A program made the translations under genes and the position numbers. From positions 124,001-188,000 of the forward strand of contig NZ_BCNV01000007.1 in NCBI RefSeq assembly GCF_001570725.1: DNA of 64,000 nucleotides, given 5' to 3'. This stretch comes from Paenibacillus amylolyticus. Its GTDB lineage: Bacteria > Bacillota > Bacilli > Paenibacillales > Paenibacillaceae. The notes under the pieces were generated by a model. The model had not been told where the DNA came from. It ran no database searches and saw only the letters and a program-made list of their open reading frames with translations. Below are positions 16,935 to 25,879 of the stretch, piece after piece. Position 1 is the stretch's first letter; every line of letters starts with the position of its first letter.

Positions 16935-18705
16935 GCACTTCACTCCCTATTCGTTTCATTACATTACTCACCGGCACGTAAGCCGGGGTCTGGCTGATCC
17001 CTCTTAGACAACTCACCAAATTTTGTTTGGCCAGGAATGCATCCGTCGTCAGCAGATGTCGCACATATTCATTGCCCGTTCGTTCCAATTCATCTACAAG
17101 TACCCCACGTACCTGCTTCCAGAAATGCTCCTCTGGGACGTTCACATCTCGCGCCATGGCATGAATCAGAGACCCCAGATGATTGACGATAAAATAGTAC
17201 GATGTCCGCGCCCAGGCTTTCTCTCGCGAGTAAAATAATAAATCGGACACTGCACGTTCCTGCTCACTTATAAGTTCCTCATCCACACTGACCCCTTCCA
17301 GATCGCGGACGATAAAATCCACAGGTAGCCCATCCTCCAAGGTCACAAGGGTATTCTGCAAATGAGCTTCAAAATGAATGCCTTTCTCACCCGCCGCCCG
17401 CACAATCGGCAGCAGCGAACATGCCAGATAACGATCCAGCCAGCGCTCAGCTATGTCAAGGTCTCCGCCCAGCAACGTCATCAGTCGCGACCGCATCCCA
17501 GGAAGGGGTGCCTCAACCAGACTGGATAAGACATACGTATTCGCAGGGTCGAACTCAATGGGCCGATAAGCTATCGTAAACAGACTGGTTAACTCTTCAT
17601 CATCAAAGGCACATGTCGCTACACCTGTCTCATACGCAATATGGGTGTTCGGTTCAGCATCGAAACAGTTATGCTGCCTGACGTATCTGGAGGCATCCAA
17701 TGTTCTGCGCATCTGTTCAGCACTGTTGGTACGAATCATGTTGGTGATCTGCATGTTCAGTGACAGCTTGATATTGCAGTTCCATGCCGGAATATAAACT
17801 GTCCGGACCGAAGAAGTCGGATAGACGATGGGCCCCGCACTGCCAAGCAGAATTAATTTTTCATCTCGAATATAGTGCTGAACTTCGGACAGCTGTGATA
17901 TGTACGCGTATTGCCATGGATGGATAGGCAGAAGCCCATACATACCACTCTTTTCTTTTAAAATCGGCTCCACATGGCTCCGCAGGAGATTATGCAAATC
18001 CATTACCGCCTCGTCATCCACCCATTCCTGCACATAGACATCCTGCCTCACGGCGATATAACAGAGTTGAAACGATGTCCGTAGCTCCGGACTGTACTTC
18101 TGCACATCCTGCTCGCTGAAGCCTTTGGAGTTCTTCGGAAACGGATGGAACGGATGACCATACAACAGTGACTGTTCAGATGTACAATAGTCGTGGATGT
18201 CCAGACCGGCTGCTTGTTCGATGTACAACGTGAGGTTAACCACACTGTTATCTACCTTTTGTGCAAAATCTCTGGCATACGCCAGCTCTACGCGATTCGT
18301 ATTCTCACCCAATGGATGTACAATATCCACCTCGAGTGAGCTCTTCCTTTTCATCTCACTCTTCAGCATTCCATGTAGATCCGAACTCGCTCCCTGTGCC
18401 CGATCTCCACCTAGCTCACATGTGATCCAGCGAACCAGGTCGCGATAATGCACCGCTTCCCCGCCAGATTGCATACTGAGGTATTCATGCTCCCCCATGG
18501 CAGAGTAATAGGCCAGTTGTCCCGTCACCGTCACCCCGCTGGCTTGAAAAGCAACAGCGTACGTCAGCGTATTCGGATGGATCCGAATATCGCTTTCCTT
18601 CTCTAACGCAAGCTCACGGATGTAACAGTTCAGCAACAGCTTGCACGAATGTTCATGGGCCTGCTGCTCAGCCTCAGACCGGAGCTTGTTTTCCATCTCG
18701 AACAA
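16915..18705 (-). CDS. NIS siderophore synthetase (IucA/IucC family), SbnE-like
   Basis: An IucA/IucC synthetase of about 596 residues, with GHPFHPFPKNSKGFS, LLPIHPWQYAYIS, SVRTVYIP and FEAHLQNTLVTLE with FIVRDLEG. A TTG at 18705 lies nine bases after AAGAAGG. An ATG at 18696 is the other possibility and would shorten the protein by three residues. The gene overlaps the end of the exporter gene. By order it equals SbnE, which condenses citrate with the first diamino acid in staphyloferrin B. Confidence 0.87.
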   Translation of the reverse strand: MFEMENKLRSEAEQQAHEHSCKLLLNCYIRELALEKESDIRIHPNTLTYAVAFQASGVTVTGQLAYYSAMGEHEYLSMQSGGEAVHYRDLVRWITCELGGDRAQGASSDLHGMLKSEMKRKSSLEVDIVHPLGENTNRVELAYARDFAQKVDNSVVNLTLYIEQAAGLDIHDYCTSEQSLLYGHPFHPFPKNSKGFSEQDVQKYSPELRTSFQLCYIAVRQDVYVQEWVDDEAVMDLHNLLRSHVEPILKEKSGMYGLLPIHPWQYAYISQLSEVQHYIRDEKLILLGSAGPIVYPTSSVRTVYIPAWNCNIKLSLNMQITNMIRTNSAEQMRRTLDASRYVRQHNCFDAEPNTHIAYETGVATCAFDDEELTSLFTIAYRPIEFDPANTYVLSSLVEAPLPGMRSRLMTLLGGDLDIAERWLDRYLACSLLPIVRAAGEKGIHFEAHLQNTLVTLEDGLPVDFIVRDLEGVSVDEELISEQERAVSDLLFYSREKAWARTSYYFIVNHLGSLIHAMARDVNVPEEHFWKQVRGVLVDELERTGNEYVRHLLTTDAFLAKQNLVSCLRGISQTPAYVPVSNVMKRIGSEVRGSRGI

Positions 18706-20107
18706 TGATGCCAACCTTCTTTCGGGTTATAAGTAAGACCAGGGGAAGTGTAAGCAGTATGGCGCAGCCTAGTCCGATACAGATCTCTTTGAGCGCTCCC
18801 CATTTGGCCATCTCCATGGACGTTCCTGCCCCGGCAAGCCATTGCCAACGCATGTCGTAATACAGGGTCATGCCCATCACCGCAAACGAAGAAACCAGAC
18901 GCTCAATCGTGGTTGATAACACCGACCCTTCGTGCATGTCTTCGTCCGGTAAGGCTTGCAGACCAATCGCAGAGATGCTCATACCTGACAGGCCAACGCC
19001 TATTCCCCGGCACGCCATGAGCATCCCGATGATCCAGATCGATGCTCCCATGGGCAGAACTGCAAACGACAAGATCGATATCGATACCAGCAGCGTGCCC
19101 CATGCGATAAAATGCCTGGACCGACCGCGATCCAGCAAACTGCCGCCAATCCACATGAACAGACTTGTACAGATCGACAAGGGAATGAACAGCGCACCGG
19201 ACAAGGCTGGCGACAGGTGGAAGACATCCTGGAACAACAACGGCAAGGCAAAGATCACGCCAAACATGACACAATCCTGAATGGTCGAGATCAGCACGGT
19301 CAGTGGAAAGACGGCATTACGCCGCAGCAACTGGTACCGGATCAGCGGTTCCTTGCGACCGTTCTCTGTCTGGACAAAACGAATGAGTAACACTACACCC
19401 AGCGCAATCAGCAGCCAAGGTACCCATACTGCTACGACAGGACTTGCGTACAACTGCACCCCCAGACTAAGGGCACCTACCGCACAGATTAGCAGCATGA
19501 CACTGAATGGATGCCATTTTTTCCTGCGGGCAGGGATATAAGTTTGAATGACTCGGCCGCACCCGATAAAAGAAAACACAGCAAGCGGCACATTGAGCCA
19601 GAACAGCATTTCAAGCCTTCCGTACTGAATGATAAAACCACCCAGCGTTGGACCAGCAGCCGGAGCCAGCATAAGCAGCAAGCCCCACGCTCCGGTAATT
19701 CGCCCCCTTACCTCCGGTCCATATACATCAAACAGCAGCACAAGCGATAACGGAATCATCAGCCCGGCGGCAACCCCATGCATGAAACGGACCAGCAAGA
19801 GCACTTCGATGGAGTGATAAAACAACGCACCTGCCACCGAGAACAGTCCATAGATACTGATGCCCAACATATACGTCTGTTTACGGCCCAGTCGGTCCAC
19901 GATCAGGGAAGCCAACGGCATCGTTAACGTCATGGCGAGCATATACAATGCGATGATCCATCCGCCTGCTGTCGTAGAGATCTGATAGTATTGCACAAAA
20001 TAAGGCAGCAGCAGGTTAAATGCACTGTTGGTCAGCACCAGCGAAAAAGCACCGATCAGAATCGCGAGTAATACTGCATGTCTCTTCATCAGGGACAGCT
20101 TCAGCAT
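18674..20107 (-). CDS. MFS exporter, probable siderophore efflux (SbnD/PvsC-like)
   Basis: A 477-residue major facilitator of the 14-helix drug:H+ antiporter type. The first loop has MPLASLIVDRLGRKQTYMLG (motif A). Helix 5 carries GAWGLLLMLAPAAGPTLGG (motif C of exporters). It sits inside the biosynthetic operon between the aminotransferase and the first synthetase, overlapping both, as SbnD does in staphyloferrin B clusters. It probably exports the finished siderophore. The ATG overlaps the aminotransferase stop as ATGCTGA. Confidence 0.87.
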   Translation of the reverse strand: MLKLSLMKRHAVLLAILIGAFSLVLTNSAFNLLLPYFVQYYQISTTAGGWIIALYMLAMTLTMPLASLIVDRLGRKQTYMLGISIYGLFSVAGALFYHSIEVLLLVRFMHGVAAGLMIPLSLVLLFDVYGPEVRGRITGAWGLLLMLAPAAGPTLGGFIIQYGRLEMLFWLNVPLAVFSFIGCGRVIQTYIPARRKKWHPFSVMLLICAVGALSLGVQLYASPVVAVWVPWLLIALGVVLLIRFVQTENGRKEPLIRYQLLRRNAVFPLTVLISTIQDCVMFGVIFALPLLFQDVFHLSPALSGALFIPLSICTSLFMWIGGSLLDRGRSRHFIAWGTLLVSISILSFAVLPMGASIWIIGMLMACRGIGVGLSGMSISAIGLQALPDEDMHEGSVLSTTIERLVSSFAVMGMTLYYDMRWQWLAGAGTSMEMAKWGALKEICIGLGCAILLTLPLVLLITRKKVGIIVRDGKQAPV

Positions 20108-21456
20108 GCGGCCGTTGCTAAGGTAATCGCTTCAGTTACCGATTTCTCAAAGATCGCGAGGATCGCGTTCGATTCCTGCTCTGTAATATTCAGCGGCGGC
20201 AGAAAACGAACAACAGCGGAATGACGCCCGCCCAGTTCCACAATCAAGCCATTCTTGAAGCATTCACGCTGAATTGACTCAGCCAGCGCACCATTGGGGA
20301 GATAATGTCCCAGACGATCCTTACGTCCTGTTGGATCAACCACTTCAACGCCAATCATCAGCCCTCTGCCCCGCACGTCACCAATCTCTGCATACCGTTC
20401 TTTCAATGCATTCAGTTGATTCATGAACTGCTCACTGCGTAGCTGCACGTTTTGTAGAATATCCTGTTCCCGGATATAGCGAAGTGTGGCAAGCCCCGCA
20501 GCCATAGCTAGCTGATTGCCACGGAACGTACCTGTGTGTGCACCAGGCTGCCATTGGTCCAGCTCTTCTTTGTAGATGACAACAGACATCGGCAGACTAC
20601 CGCCAACCGCTTTGGAGCAGATGATTACATCGGGTATGATTCCGGCATGTTCAAATGAAAACATTCGCCCTGTCCGTCCGATGCCTGTCTGCACTTCGTC
20701 AATAATGAGCGGAATATTTCGCTCTGCTGTGATACGGCGTAACTCCTTGAGCCATTCGATATCCGCTGGAATCGCTCCGCCCTCTCCCTGTACCGTCTCC
20801 ACAATGACCCCGCAGGGTGCCGCAATACCGCTCTCGCAATCATCGAGCAAATTCTCGATATACTGTGCGCTTAATTGGGCCGTCATGCCTTCACCAACAC
20901 CAAATGGGCAACGGTATTCATAAGGAAACGGCAGGAAATGCACATCCGGCAGCAGGCTTTGCAGATGCTGTTTCTTGCTCAGATTGCCACTCATCGACAT
21001 CGTCGCTTGGGTTGAACCGTGATAACCACCTTGAAAGGCAAGAATGGACTTGCCACCTGTGGCATGTTTGACCAGCTTAATGGCTGCTTCTACGGCATCC
21101 GCTCCGGTTGGACCACAGAACTGAATCTTGGCTTTATCTCGCATTTCTTCCGGAAGGATGGAGAATAGTTCTTGCATATATGAAAGCTTCAGCGGCGTTG
21201 CCAAATCCAGTGTATGTAGCGGAATCTGCTGATCCAGAACATCGCGAATGGCGTTGACCACCGTGTCATGGTTATGTCCCAGCGCCAATGTTCCTGCACC
21301 AGCCAGGCAGTCGTAGAATACGCGGCCTTCCGTATCGGTAATCTTCACCCCATGGGCCTTGCTAATGACAAGCGGGAAATGTCTGGGGTACGATCTTGCA
21401 TTGGATTCCTTCTCATTTTGCATCTTCAGATATTCCGTCTGCACCTCTACTGACAT
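20101..21456 (-). CDS. diaminobutyrate--2-oxoglutarate aminotransferase
   Basis: A 451-residue class III PLP aminotransferase that makes L-2,4-diaminobutyrate from aspartate semialdehyde. Marks are CGPTGADAVEAAIKL, QGGYHGSTQ, IIDEVQTGIGRTG and the PLP lysine in ICSKAVGGSLP. It resembles EctB and the RhbA/Dat enzymes that supply diaminobutyrate for ectoine or for schizokinen- and rhizobactin-type siderophores. No ectA/ectC is nearby, so siderophore supply is the likely role. AAGGAG lies about 13 bases before the ATG. In staphyloferrin B operons this place is taken by sbnA/sbnB, which make diaminopropionate. Confidence 0.87.
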   Translation of the reverse strand: MSVEVQTEYLKMQNEKESNARSYPRHFPLVISKAHGVKITDTEGRVFYDCLAGAGTLALGHNHDTVVNAIRDVLDQQIPLHTLDLATPLKLSYMQELFSILPEEMRDKAKIQFCGPTGADAVEAAIKLVKHATGGKSILAFQGGYHGSTQATMSMSGNLSKKQHLQSLLPDVHFLPFPYEYRCPFGVGEGMTAQLSAQYIENLLDDCESGIAAPCGVIVETVQGEGGAIPADIEWLKELRRITAERNIPLIIDEVQTGIGRTGRMFSFEHAGIIPDVIICSKAVGGSLPMSVVIYKEELDQWQPGAHTGTFRGNQLAMAAGLATLRYIREQDILQNVQLRSEQFMNQLNALKERYAEIGDVRGRGLMIGVEVVDPTGRKDRLGHYLPNGALAESIQRECFKNGLIVELGGRHSAVVRFLPPLNITEQESNAILAIFEKSVTEAITLATAAC

Positions 21457-21524
21457 AGCCCTATAACGCTCCTTATAATCGATTCAGGCTGAACCTGCTG
21501 CCTGTGATTCTTGTTTTATATCTT

Positions 21525-22550
21525 TTATACGTTGTTATACGTCTTATACTCGAGTAGCTCCTGACAAAGGTATTCCAGGTATAACCGAACTACATCACGA
21601 GTTGCTCCACCATGGGGAAAGACGTGGTGTGTCATATCTGGCAAAGCGTTCACTTCCAGGATGCCTCCCTGATCTCTGGAGATCGGCGTGCGGATATCAC
21701 GACAACGAACATCGACTCCAGCGACATCAATCTGAAGAGTTTTGGCTGCTTGAATGATCATTCGGGCATTCTCGGGATGAATGATTTCGGTACAATCCTT
21801 GTAGAATTCACTGATTTTTCCGGCGGCTGAGTTACGGAGATCGTATAGCTCGATTTCTTTTCCGGCGTCAGGTACTTCATCCAGTGTTGTCCCTTGTGCT
21901 CGTAATACCTCCAGCAGACGTTCAGCTTCTGCATCAACCTGGGGAAAAGCTTCATACTCCCCAATGTGCGTCATCTCGATTCGCTCCTGATTCAACTGCT
22001 TGATTAACGCCCGCACAGTTGAAGTCCCGTTTCCCTCAACATAGACAGGTCGATACTCATTCACAGCCGCCACTTCACCGTTAATAATCAGCACTCTGTA
22101 ATCAATTCCAGTTACATATTGCTGTAGCATAATGCTGCTGCCATGAACACCCGCAAGACCAATGGCTGCCTGCAGTTCATCTTCGGTACGCACATCCAAC
22201 GTCACGCCCATACTACTGCTCGCATCCAGCGGTTTCACCACAATGGAGCCATGTCTTTTCAGAAAATCTGCTGCTTCGCTTCCCATCTCCGGGATCACGA
22301 TAAATGACGGTACAGGCATGCCCTGTTCATGCAGCAACCTATTACAGGCCTGCTTGTTCTTCGCGAGCAAACCAGCAATTAACGGCAGACGATGAGATCT
22401 GGTTTTGTTAATGATGATCTGCTTGTCTCCTACAGACAGCTTCAGAAAATCTTCGCATCCCTCAAGAAGTGGATCACAGGCGATGCCCATTTCTCTCGCT
22501 TTGCTTATAATGAGTCGGTTTTGCAGATTATGAATCCCTTTCGGAAACAC
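21525..22550 (-). CDS. ATP-grasp amide ligase, CphA/PvsA-like, first gene of the siderophore operon
   Basis: A 341-residue ATP-grasp enzyme. RSHRLPLIAGLLAKNKQACN matches the cyanophycin-synthetase/GshF style of entry. It is followed by IVVKPLDASSSMGVTL (nucleotide loop), DYRVLIINGEVAAVNEYRP and the metal-binding end LEVNALPDM. Such enzymes form amide bonds through an acyl phosphate. In vibrioferrin operons an ATP-grasp gene, pvsA, accompanies the NIS synthetases. Here it may join an amino acid or 2-oxoglutarate unit; the substrate is unknown. A GTG at 22550 follows GAGGAGG. A Fur box and sigma-A promoter lie 64-130 bases upstream. Confidence 0.82.
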   Translation of the reverse strand: MFPKGIHNLQNRLIISKAREMGIACDPLLEGCEDFLKLSVGDKQIIINKTRSHRLPLIAGLLAKNKQACNRLLHEQGMPVPSFIVIPEMGSEAADFLKRHGSIVVKPLDASSSMGVTLDVRTEDELQAAIGLAGVHGSSIMLQQYVTGIDYRVLIINGEVAAVNEYRPVYVEGNGTSTVRALIKQLNQERIEMTHIGEYEAFPQVDAEAERLLEVLRAQGTTLDEVPDAGKEIELYDLRNSAAGKISEFYKDCTEIIHPENARMIIQAAKTLQIDVAGVDVRCRDIRTPISRDQGGILEVNALPDMTHHVFPHGGATRDVVRLYLEYLCQELLEYKTYNNV

Positions 22551-22613
22551 TGAAAATCCTCCTCGATCGAATGAAGGTACTCGCTCATACGTTCATCATT
22601 TTTTTGTAATTTA

Positions 22614-22636
22614 ATATTGATAATGATTATCAATAT
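22614..22636 (-). promoter_or_regulatory. Fur box of the siderophore biosynthesis operon
   Basis: A near-perfect 23-bp palindrome with arms ATATTGATAAT and ATTATCAATAT around a single central G. It matches the ferric uptake regulator consensus closely and lies just downstream of the predicted start site, where Fur binding blocks transcription. Confidence 0.9.
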
Positions 22637-22648
22637 CATACAAGATCT

Positions 22649-22678
22649 ATTTTATGGCAATTCGAGCTATATTGTCAA
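22649..22678 (-). promoter_or_regulatory. sigma-A promoter of the siderophore biosynthesis operon
   Basis: On the minus strand TTGACA (22673-22678) and TAAAAT (22649-22654) are spaced by 18 bases. Transcription would start near 22642, directly against the Fur box. Confidence 0.75.
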
Positions 22679-22761
22679 TAATAAACTTTTAAGGAAAAAT
22701 AAGATGTAATTTGGTAGGGGTTTGAGTCGATGTAGGTATGCTTTTATCGAATAATAGGCAC

Positions 22762-22815
22762 AACAAACTGGGCAAGCCTTGGATACGGTTTTACCAATGG
22801 CTTGCCTAATTTGTT
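22762..22815 (-). terminator. terminator after the siderophore importer operon
   Basis: A long stem: AACAAA...GGCAAGCC(A)TTGG pairs with CCAAGGCTTGCC...TTTGTT. It lies about 80 bases after the ABC ATPase gene and before the promoter of the next operon. Confidence 0.75.
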
Positions 22816-22893
22816 ATCTGCATGCTCATGCAATGTAGTTCGTGTGGATGGTTGAATCATTATTGAAGTAATCAAAAGCGGACTTTTTGATCC

Positions 22894-23715
22894 TCAAGCC
22901 AGTTGTGTATAACGCTGTTCCCCATTCAGCTTCCTCCCTCTTCCATGTGGGATGCAAGTTGGTGTGCCGAACAGCGGATCGACCGCAATCTCACACTCCA
23001 TCTGGAAAACCTTACGGACCATCTCCTGTGTAACGATATCCTCCGGTTTACCTTCCGCGTAGATGGACTTGTTGTGAACAGCCACAATGTGATGTGCATA
23101 CCGACATGCCAGATTCAGATCATGAAGCACCATGACAATGGTACGCCCTTCCCGTTCGTTCAACTCGAACAACAGATCAAGGATATCAATCTGATGTGTC
23201 ATATCCAGATAGGTTGTAGGTTCATCCAGCAGCAGCGTTTCGGTTCCCTGCGCGAGGGTCATCGCAATCCAGGCACGCTGACGCTGTCCACCGGACAATG
23301 CATCCACAGGCCGATCGGCGAGTTCCGTCAGATGTGTAGACTCCAGTGCCAGCTTGACCATACGCTCATCCTCTCGGGACCATTGCTTCAGCCACGTTTG
23401 ATGTGGATAACGCCCTTGCTTGACCAGCTGATTCACTGTCAATCCTTCTGGAGCGGTCGGACCCTGCGGCAGGATGGACATGCGTCTTGAAATCTCCTTG
23501 GTCGGCAGCTTGGCAATCTCTTCGCCATCCAGCAGCACGGAACCTGAACTGGATTTCAGCAAACGAGCCATCGTGCGCAGCAGCGTGGATTTGCCACAGC
23601 CGTTGCTACCAATCAGGACGGTGATCTGTCCCTTGGGAATGGTCAAATTTAAATTTTCAATAATGGGGTCTGCTCCATAGGAGATAGTAAGCTCCTTGGC
23701 TTCCAGAATACTCAC
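22894..23715 (-). CDS. iron-siderophore ABC transporter ATP-binding protein (FecE-type)
   Basis: A 273-residue ABC ATPase that powers ferric siderophore uptake. Walker A GSNGCGKST at residues 36-44, Q-loop LPQGPTAPEG, signature LSGGQRQR at about 140, Walker B LLLDEPT at about 161, and the switch His in MVLHDLN. The VHNKSIYAEGKPEDIVTQEMV tail is typical of FepC/FecE/YusV proteins. It is the last gene of the importer operon, 13 bases after the permease. Confidence 0.92.
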   Translation of the reverse strand: MSILEAKELTISYGADPIIENLNLTIPKGQITVLIGSNGCGKSTLLRTMARLLKSSSGSVLLDGEEIAKLPTKEISRRMSILPQGPTAPEGLTVNQLVKQGRYPHQTWLKQWSREDERMVKLALESTHLTELADRPVDALSGGQRQRAWIAMTLAQGTETLLLDEPTTYLDMTHQIDILDLLFELNEREGRTIVMVLHDLNLACRYAHHIVAVHNKSIYAEGKPEDIVTQEMVRKVFQMECEIAVDPLFGTPTCIPHGRGRKLNGEQRYTQLA

Positions 23716-23728
23716 GGCTCTCTCCTCC

Positions 23729-24772
23729 TCAAAACTGATTTCGATTTTTGAACAACAGATACAGGAAAAATGGTGCGCCTACGCCTGCGGTGAATACCCC
23801 TGCGGGAACATCAAGCGGTAGAAAGGCTGTGCGAGCAAGTAAATCTGCGACGAATACGAGCAAAGCCCCGACCAGTCCGGACACAATTAGCATACTACCG
23901 AACATCCGTCCAACCAGTTTTCGAGCAATATGTGGAGCGATCAGGCCTACAAAACCAATGGTTCCGGCAACCGCAACGGCGATTCCCGCCAGTAGTACAC
24001 TGCATAACAACAACGCTGAACGATGCCATTGAACAGTCACCCCCAGCCCTGTGGCCAGATCATCTCCGAACTCCTGTGCATTCAGACTGCGGGCGAACCA
24101 GATCGCCAAAGGAACAACAATAATGATAACCGGGAGAATGGTTCGGACATCGGTCCATGATGCTCCGTATATACTTCCTGTCAGCCAGATATAGGCTTGA
24201 CCTGCCGTGTAGAACGGACTCAGGATTAGCATAAAGGTCGTTCCGGCTCCGGTAATGGCCGATACTCCGATCCCGATCAGCACCAGGCGGATCGGACTGA
24301 CTCCTTTTTTCCAGGCAAGTACGTAGATGATCAATGCCGTCACAAGCGCACCAACGATGGCAAACAGTGGTAACAGCTTGATACTTACCGCTCCGCCCAG
24401 CAATGTAACAAAACCTACAGCCGCAACAGCTGCTCCGCCAGTGATACCAATGACATCCGGTGAGGCCAGCGGGTTACGGATAATGCCTTGCAGGAGCGCA
24501 CCTGACATCCCGAGAGCTGCACCTACGAGCAAAGATAGTAATACTCGTGGCAGTCTCAAGGTCAGCACGACGAAATCATGCTCGCCTGCATTCACACCGA
24601 ATATCGTTCTGAGCACATCCAGCGGAGATATAAAGTCACTGCCCACACTGGTCCCGACAACCCCTGCCACGAGGAACAAGAGGATACATATGCCGATAAC
24701 AGCCAGTGATTTTCGTTCCAATTGCACCGAGATGGTGTCTTTTTTGTTGCGGAAAGTCAACATCTTCCTCAT
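23729..24772 (-). CDS. iron-siderophore ABC transporter permease (FecCD family)
   Basis: A 347-residue FecCD/BtuC-type permease with about nine to ten membrane helices. Family segments are LRLPRVLLSLLVGAALGMSGALLQGI and RNPLASPDVIGITGGAAVAAV. The cytoplasmic coupling helix is GLIAPHIARKLVGR. It starts on an overlap with the preceding permease (ATATGA), with GGGGGTGA upstream. It forms a heterodimer with the neighbouring permease. Confidence 0.92.
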   Translation of the reverse strand: MRKMLTFRNKKDTISVQLERKSLAVIGICILLFLVAGVVGTSVGSDFISPLDVLRTIFGVNAGEHDFVVLTLRLPRVLLSLLVGAALGMSGALLQGIIRNPLASPDVIGITGGAAVAAVGFVTLLGGAVSIKLLPLFAIVGALVTALIIYVLAWKKGVSPIRLVLIGIGVSAITGAGTTFMLILSPFYTAGQAYIWLTGSIYGASWTDVRTILPVIIIVVPLAIWFARSLNAQEFGDDLATGLGVTVQWHRSALLLCSVLLAGIAVAVAGTIGFVGLIAPHIARKLVGRMFGSMLIVSGLVGALLVFVADLLARTAFLPLDVPAGVFTAGVGAPFFLYLLFKNRNQF

Positions 24773-25782
24773 ATCTTCGTCACCCCCTTGCGGGCAATGT
24801 ACACGAAGAAAGGTCCGCCAATTAGTGCAGTCATGACACCAAGTGGAACTTCCTGCGGCATGATTACCAGTCTTGCAACCACATCCGCAGACAGCAGCAG
24901 AATCGCTCCCCCTACAATAGAGTAGGGAACAAGCCAGCGGTAATCGTTGCCTACCAGTGCACGCATGATATGCGGGACAATCAGACCTACGAGACCGATC
25001 GAACCAGCTACGGCAACGGAACCACCCGCGAGCAATACGGTAACAATACCCATGAGTACCTTGACCAGAAGTATATTCTGTCCCATGCCTTTGGCGATAT
25101 CGTCACCCGTCAGCAGCAGATTGATGGCTCTGCCCATGAACAGAGAAACAATAGCTGCACCTGTCATGTACGGCAACACAGGATATAACATATCCAACGT
25201 CCGACCACTTACTGAACCGGCAAGCCAGAACAATACATCCTGCAATCCGGTTCCATCCAGCACCAGAATAGCCTGTGTGAACGAGGCAAACAATGCTGAG
25301 ATTGCCGTGCCCGCCAGTACTATTTTGATCGGTGTCAGGCCATCACGACCGAGAGAACCCAGCGCATATACAATCGCCGCGGCAACCGCAGCTCCGGCAA
25401 AGCCAAACCACATCATGGTGGTGAGTGAGGATACGGATAATACAACGATGGCAATGACAATAAAAAAGATCGCACCTGCGTTGATCCCGAACACACTCGG
25501 TGATGCAAGCGGATTACGTGTTAATGCCTGCATTAGTCCACCCGCCACGGCCAAACTTGCACCAACGACAGCGGCAATAATGGTACGTGGCAGCCGCTCC
25601 GTCAAGAGCACCACATGTTCCACCGAGCTCTCGTCATAGAATTGCAGCGCATCCCATGCCATCTGAAACGTGATATGCGTACGTCCCAGAATCATGCTGG
25701 CTAGACAAGCAAGTAGAAGCAATATGAATAAACCAGCCAGTCCACAGACTTTGGCACTTGCCTTCGTAAAAAGGGGAAACAT
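24769..25782 (-). CDS. iron-siderophore ABC transporter permease (FecCD family)
   Basis: A 337-residue FecCD-type permease, paralogue of the next gene. It has TERLPRTIIAAVVGASLAVAG, RNPLASPSVFGINAGA and the coupling helix GLIVPHIMRALVGN. The ATG at 25782 follows AGAGTGAGAA. It lies downstream of the binding-protein gene, behind a hairpin that may lower expression of the membrane parts. Confidence 0.92.
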   Translation of the reverse strand: MFPLFTKASAKVCGLAGLFILLLLACLASMILGRTHITFQMAWDALQFYDESSVEHVVLLTERLPRTIIAAVVGASLAVAGGLMQALTRNPLASPSVFGINAGAIFFIVIAIVVLSVSSLTTMMWFGFAGAAVAAAIVYALGSLGRDGLTPIKIVLAGTAISALFASFTQAILVLDGTGLQDVLFWLAGSVSGRTLDMLYPVLPYMTGAAIVSLFMGRAINLLLTGDDIAKGMGQNILLVKVLMGIVTVLLAGGSVAVAGSIGLVGLIVPHIMRALVGNDYRWLVPYSIVGGAILLLSADVVARLVIMPQEVPLGVMTALIGGPFFVYIARKGVTKI

Positions 25783-25810
25783 ATTCTCACTCTTTCATCT
25801 GTAAAATGAC

Positions 25811-25866
25811 AAAAGACCTGCCTGCCCATACACTTCGTTAACGAATGTCCTGGTGCATGGCAGGTC
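25811..25866 (-). terminator. intercistronic hairpin between binding protein and permease genes
   Basis: GACCTGCC pairs with GGCAGGTC around a long loop with an inner TTCGTTAACGAA stem; on the minus strand it is followed by TTTTGTC. Such partial terminators in ABC operons leave more mRNA for the binding protein than for the permeases. Confidence 0.65.
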
Positions 25867-25879
25867 CTGCTCCTGTTAA

